A stretch of 64,000 nucleotides of DNA from positions 558,001 to 622,000 of the forward strand of contig NZ_JAJKBG010000001.1 in NCBI RefSeq assembly GCF_022750635.1, in the 5' to 3' direction. Source of the stretch: Brevundimonas pishanensis (lineage in GTDB: Bacteria > Pseudomonadota > Alphaproteobacteria > Caulobacterales > Caulobacteraceae). Positions 9,345 to 18,592 of this stretch are shown piece by piece. Every line of letters starts with the position of its first letter. The stretch's first letter is position 1. The notes under the pieces are model-generated. The model saw nothing but the letters and a program-made list of their open reading frames with translations, did no database searches and was not told the origin of the DNA. Position numbers and translations under genes: made by a program.

Positions 9345-10571
9345 TTAGCGCGACAGGCGGACCAGCTTGCCGTTGTCCTCGTCGGTAATGACCCAGACCG
9401 CACCATCGGCACCCACCGCGACATCACGGATACGCTCGCCAAGGCCGGTCAGCAGGCGCTCTTCACCGACCACGCGATTGTTCTCGAGGACGAGCCGAAC
9501 AAGATGCTTGCCGCCCAGACCGCCGATCAGGGCATTGCCCTTCCACTCTGGGAACATATTGCCTTCATAGAATGTCATCCCGCCCGGCGCGATGACCGGA
9601 TCCCAGTAATAGACCGGCTGGACCGTACCTTCGGCGGTCGCGTTCATGCCTGGAATGGGCTGGCCGTTATATTCGATGCCATATCCTGCAATCGGCCAGC
9701 CATAGTTGCTGCCCGCTTCGATCAGGTTCAGCTCATCGCCGCCGCGCGTACCGTGCTCAATCGTCCAGACCGCGCCGGTGCCGGGCTGGATCGCGATGCC
9801 CTGCGGGTTGCGGTGGCCATAGGTGAAGTTCTGCGCAAGGGCACCGTCGCGACCGACGAAAGGGTTGTCCTGCGGCACGCTTCCGTCCGCGTTGATGCGG
9901 ACGACCTTGCCGTGGTGGGTGCCGAGGTTCTGGGCGTCGGGGCGTTTCGGCTTGTCCGAACGCTCGCCGATGGTGATGTACAGTTTGCCGTCCGGCGCAA
10001 AGGCCAGCGACGAGCCATAGTGTTTGTCGCCGTCATAGGTCTGGGCGACCTCGAAGATGACCTGAAGGTTTTCCAGCTTGGTATTGTCGTCCGACAGGCG
10101 GGCGCGGGCGACGGCGGTGCCGTTACCGCCCTGGCGCGGCTGGGCGAAGGAGAAGTAAACCAGACGGTCCTGCGCGAAGCTCGGGCTGAGGATGACATCC
10201 AGCAGACCGCCTTGTCCTTTGGCATCAACGGCAGGAACTCCCGAGATAGGCGCACCGATCTGGCCTTCATTGCTGACGATCCGCAGGCGGCCGGGCTTTT
10301 CTGTCACCAGCCAGTTGCCGTCCGGCAGGAGTACCAGCCCCCAAGGCTTTTCAAGACCGGAGGCCACAACATTGTGGGTCATGGTCCCTTGCGTCGCGAC
10401 GCCGGGCGCGCGCGTCTGGCCCTCAAAGGCGGGCACCTGATCGGGATTATTGGGTGCGCGTGTTTCGACGGGCGCGCCTGCCTGGGACGAGGTTTGTCCA
10501 GTCGCGCCGCATGCAGCGGTCATGGCGATGGCCGAGGTGGCTGCAAAAAGCAAAAGGGGGCGCATGGTCAT
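9345..10571 (-). CDS. PQQ-dependent soluble aldose dehydrogenase family lipoprotein (Asd/YliI-like)
   Basis: The 408-residue protein starts with a hydrophobic signal ending in a lipobox-like MTAAC, so it is probably a periplasm-facing lipoprotein. A six-bladed beta-propeller of the glucose/sorbosone dehydrogenase type follows: GLEKPWGLVLLPDG, FAPDGKLYITIGERSD, YGHRNPQGIA and WTIEHGTRGGDELN are hallmark segments. Relatives use PQQ to oxidise aldose sugars. No PQQ biosynthesis genes are visible here. A GAAAGAGA element precedes a double start (ATGACCATG), so the second ATG at 10565 is also possible. The gene stands alone, ahead of the thiolase operon on the same strand. Confidence 0.88.
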   Translation of the reverse strand: MTMRPLLLFAATSAIAMTAACGATGQTSSQAGAPVETRAPNNPDQVPAFEGQTRAPGVATQGTMTHNVVASGLEKPWGLVLLPDGNWLVTEKPGRLRIVSNEGQIGAPISGVPAVDAKGQGGLLDVILSPSFAQDRLVYFSFAQPRQGGNGTAVARARLSDDNTKLENLQVIFEVAQTYDGDKHYGSSLAFAPDGKLYITIGERSDKPKRPDAQNLGTHHGKVVRINADGSVPQDNPFVGRDGALAQNFTYGHRNPQGIAIQPGTGAVWTIEHGTRGGDELNLIEAGSNYGWPIAGYGIEYNGQPIPGMNATAEGTVQPVYYWDPVIAPGGMTFYEGNMFPEWKGNALIGGLGGKHLVRLVLENNRVVGEERLLTGLGERIRDVAVGADGAVWVITDEDNGKLVRLSR

Positions 10572-10783
10572 TCTCTTTCGAAGGCGCGGTCCGACAAGCT
10601 GCGGCGCGATAAGGTGACGATTGTTATGCGAATAAGGTCGATGAGTTTAAGCAATTTCTGCGTTTAACCGCTTGAACCAAATCGTGCTGGGGGATATAGG
10701 CACCGCTCTCGCGACGGAAGACAACTGTCCCTCTCGTCGCAGAGCCAGCACGGCTCTGGGTGGCAACACCCAAGGTGTGGAAT

Positions 10784-10860
10784 GGTTGGGTAGCTCAGAT
10801 GGTTAGAGCGGTGGATTCATAACCCACAGGTCGGCGGTTCGATCCCGCCTCCAACCACCA
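10784..10860 (+). tRNA. tRNA-Met (anticodon CAT), elongator type
   Basis: A full cloverleaf is present: acceptor GGTTGGG/TCCAACC, D-arm GCTC/GAGC, anticodon loop TTCATAA, T-arm GGCGG-TTCGATC-CCGCC, and an encoded CCA end. The acceptor stem is fully paired apart from one G-T pair, unlike an initiator, which has an unpaired first base. The anticodon stem has one A-C mismatch at the loop edge. Elongator Met is preferred over the lysidine-modified Ile(CAT) type because of the overall stem sequences, but that choice is inference. Confidence 0.93.
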
Positions 10861-10888
10861 CCTCCTTTTACGGAAATGTCGGCTCATC

Positions 10889-10923
10889 AAAAAAGGCTCC
10901 CGACCCAGTCGGGAGCCTTTTTG
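10889..10923. terminator. Bidirectional terminator between tRNA-Met and mntP
   Basis: A-run, GGCTCCCGAC, short loop, GTCGGGAGCC and T-run form a near-perfect hairpin between two convergent transcripts. It can stop both the tRNA and mntP. Confidence 0.92.
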
Positions 10924-10928
10924 CTGTT

Positions 10929-11519
10929 CTAGAAGCCGATCGAGCCGATGGCGCCGAGATGCTCGAGCAGGATTTTGGCTCCAAGCAGAACCAGTGCGGC
11001 ACCGCCGATGATCTCTGCGGCGCGACCAAGCTTGGTGCCTGCGAACTTGCCGATAAGAAGGCCGAGCGTGGCCAGCCCGAAAGTCGTCACCCCGATAGCT
11101 GCCGCGATGATCCAGATGTTGGCACCGAGGAAGGCCAGACCGATGCCCACGGCACCAGCGTCAATGGAGGTGCCAACGGCTGTGGCGATCAGGGTGAAAA
11201 GACCGCGACGGCTTGGCGCTTCCTCTTCGGCGTCTTCACTGGGGTCGCGGGTGAGGCCCTCATAGAGCATTTTACCGCCGACAATGCTCAGCAAGCCAAA
11301 GGCGATCCAGTGATCGATGGCTTCAACGAGGCCTGCGGCCACGATGCCGATCGCAAACCCGATGAGCGGGGTCAGAGCTTCGATAATGCCGAAAACCAGA
11401 CCTTGGCGAAGCGCCTGTGGCACTGAAGGCCGGTGTTGGGCCCCCCGGCCGATGGCAGCGGCAAACGCATCGGCAGACATACTCACTGCCAGCACAACAA
11501 TGGCGATAGGCGACATCAT
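10929..11519 (-). CDS. mntP: Manganese efflux pump MntP
   Basis: The 196-residue membrane protein has six hydrophobic helices in two repeats. The family signature SMSADAFAAAIGRGA is near the N-terminus and a matching GTSIDAGAVGIGLAF lies in the second half; the acidic residues of these helices bind the metal. MntP exports excess Mn2+ across the inner membrane. ATG at 11519 (or the next ATG at 11516) is chosen because it places the SADAF motif at the usual distance and gives the family length. GTG at 11558 lies inside a predicted leader hairpin. The long leader contains a probable manganese riboswitch, which supports the function. Confidence 0.93.
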   Translation of the reverse strand: MMSPIAIVVLAVSMSADAFAAAIGRGAQHRPSVPQALRQGLVFGIIEALTPLIGFAIGIVAAGLVEAIDHWIAFGLLSIVGGKMLYEGLTRDPSEDAEEEAPSRRGLFTLIATAVGTSIDAGAVGIGLAFLGANIWIIAAAIGVTTFGLATLGLLIGKFAGTKLGRAAEIIGGAALVLLGAKILLEHLGAIGSIGF

Positions 11520-11587
11520 ACTTGAAATCTCAGAGCCGGACGCGTGACAGCACACCACGGGCGCAGGCCGGCTCGGCCCCCGAGGAT

Positions 11588-11702
11588 GTGCTGGTCTCGC
11601 TAGGCGGTCAAAAAAACCGCTGATCGCGCCATGTCCGAAGACAAGTGTGTTGACGCGAACCCGACTGAGGGATGTCGGCAGCTACTCCCCAACGGGGCGC
11701 TG
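11588..11702 (-). promoter_or_regulatory. Probable yybP-ykoY (manganese) riboswitch in the mntP leader
   Basis: Read on the minus strand, the leader contains GGGGAGTAGC (11681-11694 region), then GTCAACACAC, then GACCGCCTAGCGAGACC (11593-11609). These are the conserved blocks of the Mn2+-sensing yybP-ykoY RNA, in the right order and spacing. Downstream, GAGCCGG and CCGGCTC (11568-11574 and 11533-11539) can pair and form a switchable hairpin just before the start codon. This RNA class is known to control mntP in other bacteria. No covariance search was run. Confidence 0.82.
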
Positions 11703-11819
11703 TCTAGACGTTTGCAACTTGTCGATCAAGGGCATCAGACCACTGGCGTAGGCGACAACCGATCCCATCTGTGATAGATGCCCGCCCTTATCCCCCTTAC
11801 GCCGTAGGATTTTTTGGCC

Positions 11820-12986
11820 GTGAGCATCACGCTGGACCTCTCGCGCACTGTCGCTTCAAAAGCCCCCGTCAACCTTTCCGGTTTGACGCGTGAGGGTCTG
11901 CGTCAGGCGCTGATCGACGGCGAAATCTGCCCGCCGGAAAAGGCCAAGATGCGCGCGACGCAGGTTTGGCGCTGGATCCACCACTATGGTGTGACCGACT
12001 TCGCCCAGATGAGCGATATCGCCAAGGAAACCCGCGCCGCCATGGCCGAGGCCTTTGTGCTGGATCGCCCTGAAGTAGTAGAGCGTCTGGTTTCCAAGGA
12101 CGGCACCCGCAAATGGCTCATCCGCATGGGGCCGGGCATCGAGGTGGAAACCGTCTATATCCCTGACGTGGGCCGTGCGGGCGCTCTGTGCGTCTCGTCG
12201 CAGGTCGGCTGTACCCTGAACTGCACCTTCTGCCACACCGGCACGCAAAAGCTGGTGCGCAACCTGACGGCTGCCGAGATCGTGGCTCAGGTTCAGGTGG
12301 CGCGTGACGACCTTGAAGAGTGGCCGTCGCCGAAGGAAGACCGTCGCCTGTCCAACATCGTCTTCATGGGCATGGGCGAGCCGCTCTATAACCTCGACAA
12401 TGTCTCGGACGCGATCGACATCATCTCGGACGGCGAAGGCATCGCCATCTCGCGTCGCCGCATCACCGTTTCGACCTCGGGCGTGGTTCCGAAGATTCCG
12501 GAACTGGGCGAGCGTACCGGCACCATGCTGGCCATCAGCCTGCACGCCACCAACGATCCGCTGCGCGACAAGCTGGTGCCTCTGAACAAGAAGTATCCGC
12601 TGGAACAGCTGATGGAAGCCATCCGCGCCTATCCGGGTCTGGGTAACTCCAAGCGCGTGACCTTCGAGTATGTGATGCTGAAAGGCGTCAACGACAGCCC
12701 CGACGAAGCCCGCGCCCTGTGCAAGCTGATCTCGGGCATTCCGGCCAAGATCAACCTGATCCCGTTCAACCCGTGGCCGGGAACCGACTATGAATGCTCG
12801 GACTGGAAGGCGATTGAAACCTTCGCGGCTATACTGAACCGCGCAGGCTATGCCTCGCCGATCCGCACCCCGCGCGGTCGCGACATCCTCGCCGCCTGTG
12901 GTCAGCTGAAGTCGGAATCCGAGAAGAAGCGCGCCAGTGCCGTTCGTGCCGAACAGCAGACCGCCGAGGCATCCGACGCAGCCTAA
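11820..12986 (+). CDS. rlmN: 23S rRNA (adenine-2503-C2) methyltransferase RlmN, also acts on tRNA
   Basis: This radical SAM enzyme has the cluster motif C-x3-C-x2-C at Cys131, Cys135 and Cys138 ([12 protein letters not shown]). It also has the GMGEPL motif and the conserved downstream region with the methyl-carrying Cys near residue 362 (AACGQ). It methylates A2503 of 23S rRNA and A37 of some tRNAs. GTG at 11820 (388 residues) is chosen because AGGA lies 10 bases upstream; an in-frame TTG at 11814 sits only 4 bases away. A short C-terminal tail rich in Ala and Glu extends past the core. The stop codon overlaps that of the convergent downstream gene by 4 bases. Confidence 0.96.
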   Translation: MSITLDLSRTVASKAPVNLSGLTREGLRQALIDGEICPPEKAKMRATQVWRWIHHYGVTDFAQMSDIAKETRAAMAEAFVLDRPEVVERLVSKDGTRKWLIRMGPGIEVETVYIPDVGRAGALCVSSQVGCTLNCTFCHTGTQKLVRNLTAAEIVAQVQVARDDLEEWPSPKEDRRLSNIVFMGMGEPLYNLDNVSDAIDIISDGEGIAISRRRITVSTSGVVPKIPELGERTGTMLAISLHATNDPLRDKLVPLNKKYPLEQLMEAIRAYPGLGNSKRVTFEYVMLKGVNDSPDEARALCKLISGIPAKINLIPFNPWPGTDYECSDWKAIETFAAILNRAGYASPIRTPRGRDILAACGQLKSESEKKRASAVRAEQQTAEASDAA

Positions 12987-13327
12987 GGCTGTTTGTAGCC
13001 GACCTTCCAGATAATCCACCCCGCAACGCCGCCTGGTATCAGCAGCGGCGTTACGGGGAAGCTCTGCGGCATGGCAGCTATGCCTCCGAGAACGCTGAGC
13101 ATGCCTCCCGCTGCGGGCAGGCTTTGCGGCCCGCTGAGCTCCAGGCGGTGCAGCCCGTGCCACGCCGGTATGCCTATAAGAGTGATGCCGACCGTAAAGG
13201 CTAGCCAGTGCCGAAGTCGCGGCCCAGCGCCGTTCCGATGAAAAGGGCTAATCCGCAACAAGTCGTTGCAAGAATTGGGGTTCAAGCTTGCATGACGGTG
13301 CTTGTCGAAACGACTTAAGGCAGGCAA
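12983..13327 (-). CDS. Small putative membrane protein, start uncertain
   Basis: The frame encodes up to 114 residues. Its C-terminal two thirds contain hydrophobic segments ([15 protein letters not shown] near 43-57, then glycine-rich stretches and [14 protein letters not shown] at the end). That suggests a two- or three-helix membrane protein with a basic tail. The only upstream start is TTG at 13327 without a clear ribosome site, and the first 35 residues look poorly coding, so the true start is probably internal. It converges on rlmN with a 4-base overlap of stop codons. No family is recognised. Confidence 0.45.
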   Translation of the reverse strand: MPALSRFDKHRHASLNPNSCNDLLRISPFHRNGAGPRLRHWLAFTVGITLIGIPAWHGLHRLELSGPQSLPAAGGMLSVLGGIAAMPQSFPVTPLLIPGGVAGWIIWKVGYKQP

Positions 13328-13380
13328 GGCATTCTAACAGGTTTATAACCGCACTTGTTTAGAGGACCGTCGTAGAACAG

Positions 13381-13824
13381 ATGGAAACGTCAAACGTCGC
13401 AGGCGTGCTTTCGAGCCCGGAGGTTCAGGCCTTCGCCAACGGCTTCCCTGTGATGATGCTGCATCTGGTCATTACGCTGGGCCTGCTGGTTGCGGCGGCG
13501 ACGGTCTATGCCCTGCTGACCCCGTGGCGCGAAGTGCACCTGATCCGTCAGGGGAATGCCGCAGCGGCTACGGGATTTGGTGCCGTTCTGCTCAGTCTCG
13601 CGATACCGCTTGCTGTCTCGCTGTCGGTATCCGACTCCATCCGCGACATCGTGATCTGGGGCGTGGCGACCATGGTGTTGCAGCTTCTGGTCTTCCGCGT
13701 AGTTGACCTGATGCTGACGGGCCTGCCCCAGCGTATCGAACGCGGAGAGGTTTCCGCCGCCATCGTGCTGGCGGGTGCCAAGCTGGCAACGTCGCTGGTC
13801 ATTGCGGCGTCACTGACGGGCTAA
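13381..13824 (+). CDS. DUF350 family membrane protein
   Basis: The 147-residue protein has four hydrophobic helices arranged as two repeats. The conserved EVHLIRQGNAAAATGFGAVLL segment after the first helix (residues 50-70) is typical of DUF350 (YjfL-like) proteins. No enzymatic activity is known for the family. The gene ends 10 bases before a membrane-anchored serine protease, so the two are probably co-transcribed and may work together at the inner membrane. Confidence 0.85.
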   Translation: METSNVAGVLSSPEVQAFANGFPVMMLHLVITLGLLVAAATVYALLTPWREVHLIRQGNAAAATGFGAVLLSLAIPLAVSLSVSDSIRDIVIWGVATMVLQLLVFRVVDLMLTGLPQRIERGEVSAAIVLAGAKLATSLVIAASLTG

Positions 13825-13834
13825 GACGACAAAC

Positions 13835-14665
13835 ATGCGTCTCCCCCTTCCGGACTGGCTCATCTACTGCTCGGTCATCGGGGTCATCCTGATCGCCTCC
13901 CTGAGCCGTGGGGAAAAGGCCAATGTTCCCGCAACGGACAGCGTGCCGCCCGAAGAAGCAGGCGCAGAACTTTTGGGCCCGATCACGCCCTTCGATCCAT
14001 CGGTTGTTGTCGAAGCCGGTGACAGCGATAATCGCCCGCAGATGGGCACCGCATTTTCCATCGCCGACGACGGACGCTGGATCACAGCGCGCCACGTGGT
14101 CGAAGGCTGCCGCCAGCCTGCGTTGATCATCGACAAGCAAAGGGCGCTGGCCGCTGATGTGCGTCTGGCGGCCAAGACGGATGTGGCGCTGTTGCTCACG
14201 GACGGCGGGCCGCCGGCCCTGCCGCTTGCAGGGGACGAGCCGCTTTATAAGGGGCAGCGCGCCTTCCACCCCGGCTTCCCCCAGGGCAAGGCTGGCGAGG
14301 TGGCATCGCGCCTTATCGGTCGCGAAACGCTGAAGGTGCGCGGTCGCCATAACTATGACGAGCCGGTGCTGGCGTGGGCCGAGTCCGGCCGGACGAACGG
14401 ACTGGACGGCACACTGTCAGGGCTGTCCGGCGCGCCGGTTATGGACCGCCGCGGGCGCGTGCTGGGTGTGACGATTGCAGAGTCGCCGCGTCGGGGCCGT
14501 ATCTATACGACCGCCCCCAGTAGCTTTGTCGCCGCCGTTGGCTCGCACCGAAGCCGCGATGCCGAGGGACTGGGACAGGTGGTGACGACCCGCAATTACG
14601 GAGCCGTCTCCGACCAGTTGAGGCGCGACCTGCGCGTGGCACAGGTCGTCTGCCTCGCAGTCTGA
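13835..14665 (+). CDS. Membrane-anchored trypsin-like serine protease
   Basis: The 276-residue protein begins with a hydrophobic anchor or uncleaved signal (residues 7-24). A chymotrypsin-fold domain follows with a complete triad: His87 (ITARHVV), Asp116 (AAKTDVALL) and Ser198 (GLSGAPV). No PDZ domain is present, so it is not a DegP/HtrA type. The catalytic domain should face the periplasm. It lies 10 bases after the DUF350 gene and converges on the M16 peptidase gene, with only 3 bases between stops. The substrate is unknown. Confidence 0.85.
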   Translation: MRLPLPDWLIYCSVIGVILIASLSRGEKANVPATDSVPPEEAGAELLGPITPFDPSVVVEAGDSDNRPQMGTAFSIADDGRWITARHVVEGCRQPALIIDKQRALAADVRLAAKTDVALLLTDGGPPALPLAGDEPLYKGQRAFHPGFPQGKAGEVASRLIGRETLKVRGRHNYDEPVLAWAESGRTNGLDGTLSGLSGAPVMDRRGRVLGVTIAESPRRGRIYTTAPSSFVAAVGSHRSRDAEGLGQVVTTRNYGAVSDQLRRDLRVAQVVCLAV

Positions 14666-14668
14666 TCC

Positions 14669-17518
14669 CTAGTTCAGCGTGGCGCTGTCCAGGTTCAGGT
14701 CCTTGGCGTCGATGACCTCGACGTTGGGGTATTTGGCGCGAAGATCATCGAGGAACATCGATGCATCGCCCACCACCACCACATTGGCGCGGTCCGTCGG
14801 CAGCTTCTCGGCAAAGGCGGCCTGAATTTCTTCGGGCGTTACCGCCTTCACGCGGTCGGCGTAGACGGCCAGTTCGCTAAGCGGCAGGTCATAGGCCGCC
14901 AGTTCGGCGACCAGAGAACCCAGACCCGAAACGCTTTCGATCGAACGGCCAAAGCCGCCGATCATGATGGCGCGGCGCGGGGACAGTTCGGTCTCTGCGG
15001 CAGGCGACTGGCTCATCTTGCCGATCTCTTCCAGCAGCAGTTCGACGACCTCGTCGGCAGACTCGTTCTTGGTCTGGGTCGAGGCGGTGAACAGGCCCGC
15101 CTGCGCCATGGCACCGACGCCCGAGCGGGCACCATACGACAGGCCGCGTTTGACGCGGATTTCGTTGTTCAGGCGCGACGAATAGCTGCCGCCCAGCAGG
15201 GTATTGCCCAGCGAGAGCGGGAAGTAAGCGTCGTCGGTACGGGCAATGCTGCGCGAGGAGATCGATACAGCGGCCTGACCGGCACCCGGAAGGTTCACGA
15301 CGACAACGCGCGGCGCGGCGGTTGTGGCCGGAATGCTTGGTGCATAGGCAGGCGGCACGGTGGTCCCGCGCCAGTCACCAAAGGCCTTTTCAGCCAGTTC
15401 GCGGGCCTGCTGCGGGGTGATATCGCCCGAGAAGGTCAATATGGCCTGGTCCGGACGGATGAAGCTGGCGTGATAGGCCTTCAGGTCGTCGGTGGTTAGA
15501 GCCGTGACTGTGCGTTCGGTGCTGAGATTGCCATACGGGCTGTCACCGAAGTTAAGACGGGTCGTCGCCATAGCGGCCAGCGAGCCCGGTTGGCTCAAGG
15601 CCACCTTCAGGCTGTCCAGCGTCTGGCTGCGTTGGCGCTCCAGTTCTTCGGTCGAGAAGGCGGGTTTACGCACGATCTCGCTCAGCAGGTCCATGGTCTG
15701 GCCGAACACATTGCTCGGGCTGCTGGCATAGACGTTGAACTGGTCGCGGCCTGCGCCTGCGCCGATGTTGGCACCCAGTTGTTCGATCTGGGTAGCGATT
15801 TCCGGCGCGCCAAGGCGCTCGGTGCCTTGGGTGAGCATGTTGGCGGTCATGGAGGCGACGCCCGACTTGCCTTGCGGATCGTAGGCCGAGCCAGCCTTGA
15901 ACGTCAGGCGGGCCGAGACCAGCGGAAGCTGGTTATTCTGGGCCACCAGAACGCGCACGCCATTCTCCAGACGGAAGTCGGCAATGGCCGGAGTGGCAGG
16001 GCTGACTTCGGAACCCGGTTGCGGGATCGGAGTGCGCTGACCTTCCGGCTTGGTCACCGATGGCGTGCCCATAGGCGCTAGGTCCGCAACCTTGACCGGC
16101 GATTCCATATTCACCGTCTGGGCGGTGGTCGGATTGGCGTCGGTCGAGGCCAGATAGCGCAGGGTAATCTGGCTCTGCGGTGTCAGGTATTGGCGGGCCA
16201 CGCGCTGAATGTCGGCAGCTGTGACCTTCTGGATTTCAGCGACTTCGTTGTCGGCGCTTGCGGCATCGCCCGTCTTGATTAGCGCCCAGCCCAGCACGTC
16301 GGCGCGGCCTTGTGCGCCCTCGCGTTCCGAAAGGGCCGAGGCGATCAGTTCGTTCTTGGCTTCGGTCAGTTCGGCAGCGGTTACCGGCTCGTCGCGAACG
16401 CGGGCGATTTCGCGCTCAAGCAGGGTCTTGCCTTCGTCCAGCGAGCGGCCCGGCGACATCATCGCATAGGCCATCAGCGTACCGGCTTCCTTCATGAAGT
16501 CGGGGCTGGAGGAAGCGCTGTTGGCGGCCTGGGCTTCGTACACAAGGGCGCGGTGCAGGCGGCTGCTCTCGCCCGTAGACAGGATGCCATCGAGCACCGA
16601 CAGAGCTGCCTTGTCCGGATGGTTTGCAGGCACTGTGTGCCAGCCGATCAGGACGGTCTCCAGCGGCACGTTCGGCGCATAGAAGGTGTGGTCTTCCGGG
16701 GCCGTGACCTTGGGCTCGTTGACGGGGCGAACCGGAATGGCGGTGGACGGATTCTTCAGTGGAGCGAAGTACTGGTCCACCCAGCCGTTCAGTTGCGCTT
16801 CGTTGAAATTGCCATCGACGATCAGGAACGCATTGTCCGGACGATAATAGGTACGGTGGAAACGCAGCACGTCTTCCAGCGAGGCCGATTCCAGTTCCTC
16901 GATCGAGCCGATCACGCCGCGGCGGTACGGGTGCTCTTTGAAGAAGGTGGCAGGCGCGAACAGGGCGAACAGACGGCCATAGGGGTTGGACAGCACGCTC
17001 TGGCGGTATTCTTCCTTCACCACGTCGCGCTCGGAGGCGAAGTTGGCTTCGTCCACTACCAGCGTACCCATGCGGTCCGCTTCGGCGAACAGGATGCGCT
17101 CCAGATGGTTGGCGGGAACCATCTCGTGATAGGCAGTCACGTCTTCGGCGGTGAAGGCGTTATTATAGCCGCCGACGTCTTCGGTCAGGCGGTCGAAGGT
17201 TTCGTTCGGGACGTTCTCGGTCGCCTTGAACATCAGGTGTTCAAACAGGTGGGCAAAGCCCGAGCGGCCCGACGGATCATCCTTGCCGCCCACGCGGTAC
17301 CAGACCTGAACGGCGACATTGGCCGAGGTCGGGTCATTGCGGGTGTAGACGTCCATGCCGTTGGCCAGCTTGCGGTGCTGATAGCCCAGCGGCGGGACGG
17401 TGACGGTTGAAGGGGCCTGCGCCGCGGCGGTTGCCGCCACAGGGGCGGCGAGAGCGGGGGCCGCTGCGCAAAGGGCAAGCGCAGAAACGGCGGCGCAGAA
17501 AATCTGGCGGGTCTTCAT
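14669..17518 (-). CDS. Secreted M16 family metallopeptidase with two M16 modules
   Basis: The 949-residue protein has a cleavable signal (hydrophobic core 6-20, ALAAP). The first M16 module carries the inverted zinc motif HLFEH (His90, Glu93, His94), with the third ligand expected about 75 residues later. The second module (from about residue 510, FRLENGVRVLVAQNNQLP) lacks the zinc motif and is probably structural, as in pitrilysin- and PqqL-like clamshell peptidases. It should degrade peptides in the periplasm or at the outer membrane. The gene is monocistronic and converges on the serine protease gene. Confidence 0.92.
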   Translation of the reverse strand: MKTRQIFCAAVSALALCAAAPALAAPVAATAAAQAPSTVTVPPLGYQHRKLANGMDVYTRNDPTSANVAVQVWYRVGGKDDPSGRSGFAHLFEHLMFKATENVPNETFDRLTEDVGGYNNAFTAEDVTAYHEMVPANHLERILFAEADRMGTLVVDEANFASERDVVKEEYRQSVLSNPYGRLFALFAPATFFKEHPYRRGVIGSIEELESASLEDVLRFHRTYYRPDNAFLIVDGNFNEAQLNGWVDQYFAPLKNPSTAIPVRPVNEPKVTAPEDHTFYAPNVPLETVLIGWHTVPANHPDKAALSVLDGILSTGESSRLHRALVYEAQAANSASSSPDFMKEAGTLMAYAMMSPGRSLDEGKTLLEREIARVRDEPVTAAELTEAKNELIASALSEREGAQGRADVLGWALIKTGDAASADNEVAEIQKVTAADIQRVARQYLTPQSQITLRYLASTDANPTTAQTVNMESPVKVADLAPMGTPSVTKPEGQRTPIPQPGSEVSPATPAIADFRLENGVRVLVAQNNQLPLVSARLTFKAGSAYDPQGKSGVASMTANMLTQGTERLGAPEIATQIEQLGANIGAGAGRDQFNVYASSPSNVFGQTMDLLSEIVRKPAFSTEELERQRSQTLDSLKVALSQPGSLAAMATTRLNFGDSPYGNLSTERTVTALTTDDLKAYHASFIRPDQAILTFSGDITPQQARELAEKAFGDWRGTTVPPAYAPSIPATTAAPRVVVVNLPGAGQAAVSISSRSIARTDDAYFPLSLGNTLLGGSYSSRLNNEIRVKRGLSYGARSGVGAMAQAGLFTASTQTKNESADEVVELLLEEIGKMSQSPAAETELSPRRAIMIGGFGRSIESVSGLGSLVAELAAYDLPLSELAVYADRVKAVTPEEIQAAFAEKLPTDRANVVVVGDASMFLDDLRAKYPNVEVIDAKDLNLDSATLN

Positions 17519-17614
17519 GGACCACTCCGGTTACGAACAGTGTTGCCCGCACTTAACGTCCGTAGACCGGATACGGCACCTTACAGTCTTGTAATCTTTT
17601 CAACCGAGAGGTGT

Positions 17615-18490
17615 TTAGTTGTTGAACACACGCACGACGATGTTGCCGTCCGTGTCCAGCCATGCCCGTTTCATGCCCTGACTGTTGAAGGGATCGGCGA
17701 TATGGCCTTTGCGATCCAAGGCAATCAGACCGCCGTCCCCGCCCATCTGGCCAATGCGGTCGATGGTTGCCTGTGCGGCTTGCTGCAAAGGTTGTCCTGC
17801 CCCCACGGCGAGGGCGGTTCGCGCCGCTGCTGCGACGCGGATGAAATACTCGCCCTGACCCGTGCACGAGACGGCCGCCTCGCCATCGGCCCACGTGCCC
17901 GCGGCAGGAATGGGCGTGTCCCCGACGCGCCCCGGCATCTTTCCGAAGACGCCGGCGGTCGAAGTGGCAGCGGCAAGGCGGCCTTGATTATCAAGCACGC
18001 AGACCCCGACTGTACCGTGGCTGAGCGTGCCGGGGGGATGGTTGTCCTCGCCATGGCCTGCACGGGTGAACCAGCTCTCCGGATCGGTCACCGGCTCGAG
18101 GTTCTGTGCTTTTGCAAAGCGGGCGGCTCCGTCACCGGCCAGCATCACATGCGGCGTCTTGTCCATCACCGCTCGTGCCGCGACGACAGGATTGCGGAAG
18201 CCTTGAAGCACCGCAACGGCACCGGCCTTCTGCGTCTCGCCATCCATGATACTGGCGTCCAGTTCGTACTCGCCATCCAGATTGGGCGAAGCCCCTCGTC
18301 CGGCGACATATAGGCCGCTGTCTTCCAGCATGACGACCGTTTCAACCGCGATGTCCAGCGCCGGGGCTCCGGCCTCTAGCCTTGCCTTCATCGCTTCGAC
18401 CACTTCGCGCATATGCACGACCTCGCGGTCATAGTTGCGATCACGGCGCGCACCTGCGCCCCCGTGCAGGATCAAGGCAGGACGGACCAT
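17615..18490 (-). CDS. iaaA: Isoaspartyl peptidase / plant-type L-asparaginase
   Basis: This 291-residue Ntn-hydrolase precursor has the N-terminal LILHGGAGA motif and the autocleavage site HGTVG. Thr160 becomes the nucleophile of the beta subunit after self-processing. ATSTAGVFGKMPGRVGDTP and a later GTG-like substrate loop match the family. It hydrolyses isoaspartyl dipeptides and asparagine. AGGAGCTTCC precedes the ATG at good spacing. The gene is divergent from the quinone oxidoreductase gene, with about 100 bases between starts. No signal peptide is present, so it is cytoplasmic. Confidence 0.92.
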   Translation of the reverse strand: MVRPALILHGGAGARRDRNYDREVVHMREVVEAMKARLEAGAPALDIAVETVVMLEDSGLYVAGRGASPNLDGEYELDASIMDGETQKAGAVAVLQGFRNPVVAARAVMDKTPHVMLAGDGAARFAKAQNLEPVTDPESWFTRAGHGEDNHPPGTLSHGTVGVCVLDNQGRLAAATSTAGVFGKMPGRVGDTPIPAAGTWADGEAAVSCTGQGEYFIRVAAAARTALAVGAGQPLQQAAQATIDRIGQMGGDGGLIALDRKGHIADPFNSQGMKRAWLDTDGNIVVRVFNN

Positions 18491-18592
18491 GGAAGCTCCT
18501 AAAACAGTGTTAGCCCTCTAGGCAGGGGCCTATCGCGTGCATTAGCGTCGGCATTATGTCGGCACCACGCCGGAGGGGAGCAAAGTACATCC

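Noticed and set aside
10784..10860. tRNA-Ile with a CAT anticodon or initiator tRNA-Met
   Set aside because: The acceptor stem is paired at position 1, excluding the initiator, and the arms resemble elongator Met more than Ile2. The Ile2 option is unlikely but not strictly excluded.
11856..13163. 435-residue frame antisense to rlmN
   Set aside because: It covers the radical SAM enzyme and contains no known motif.
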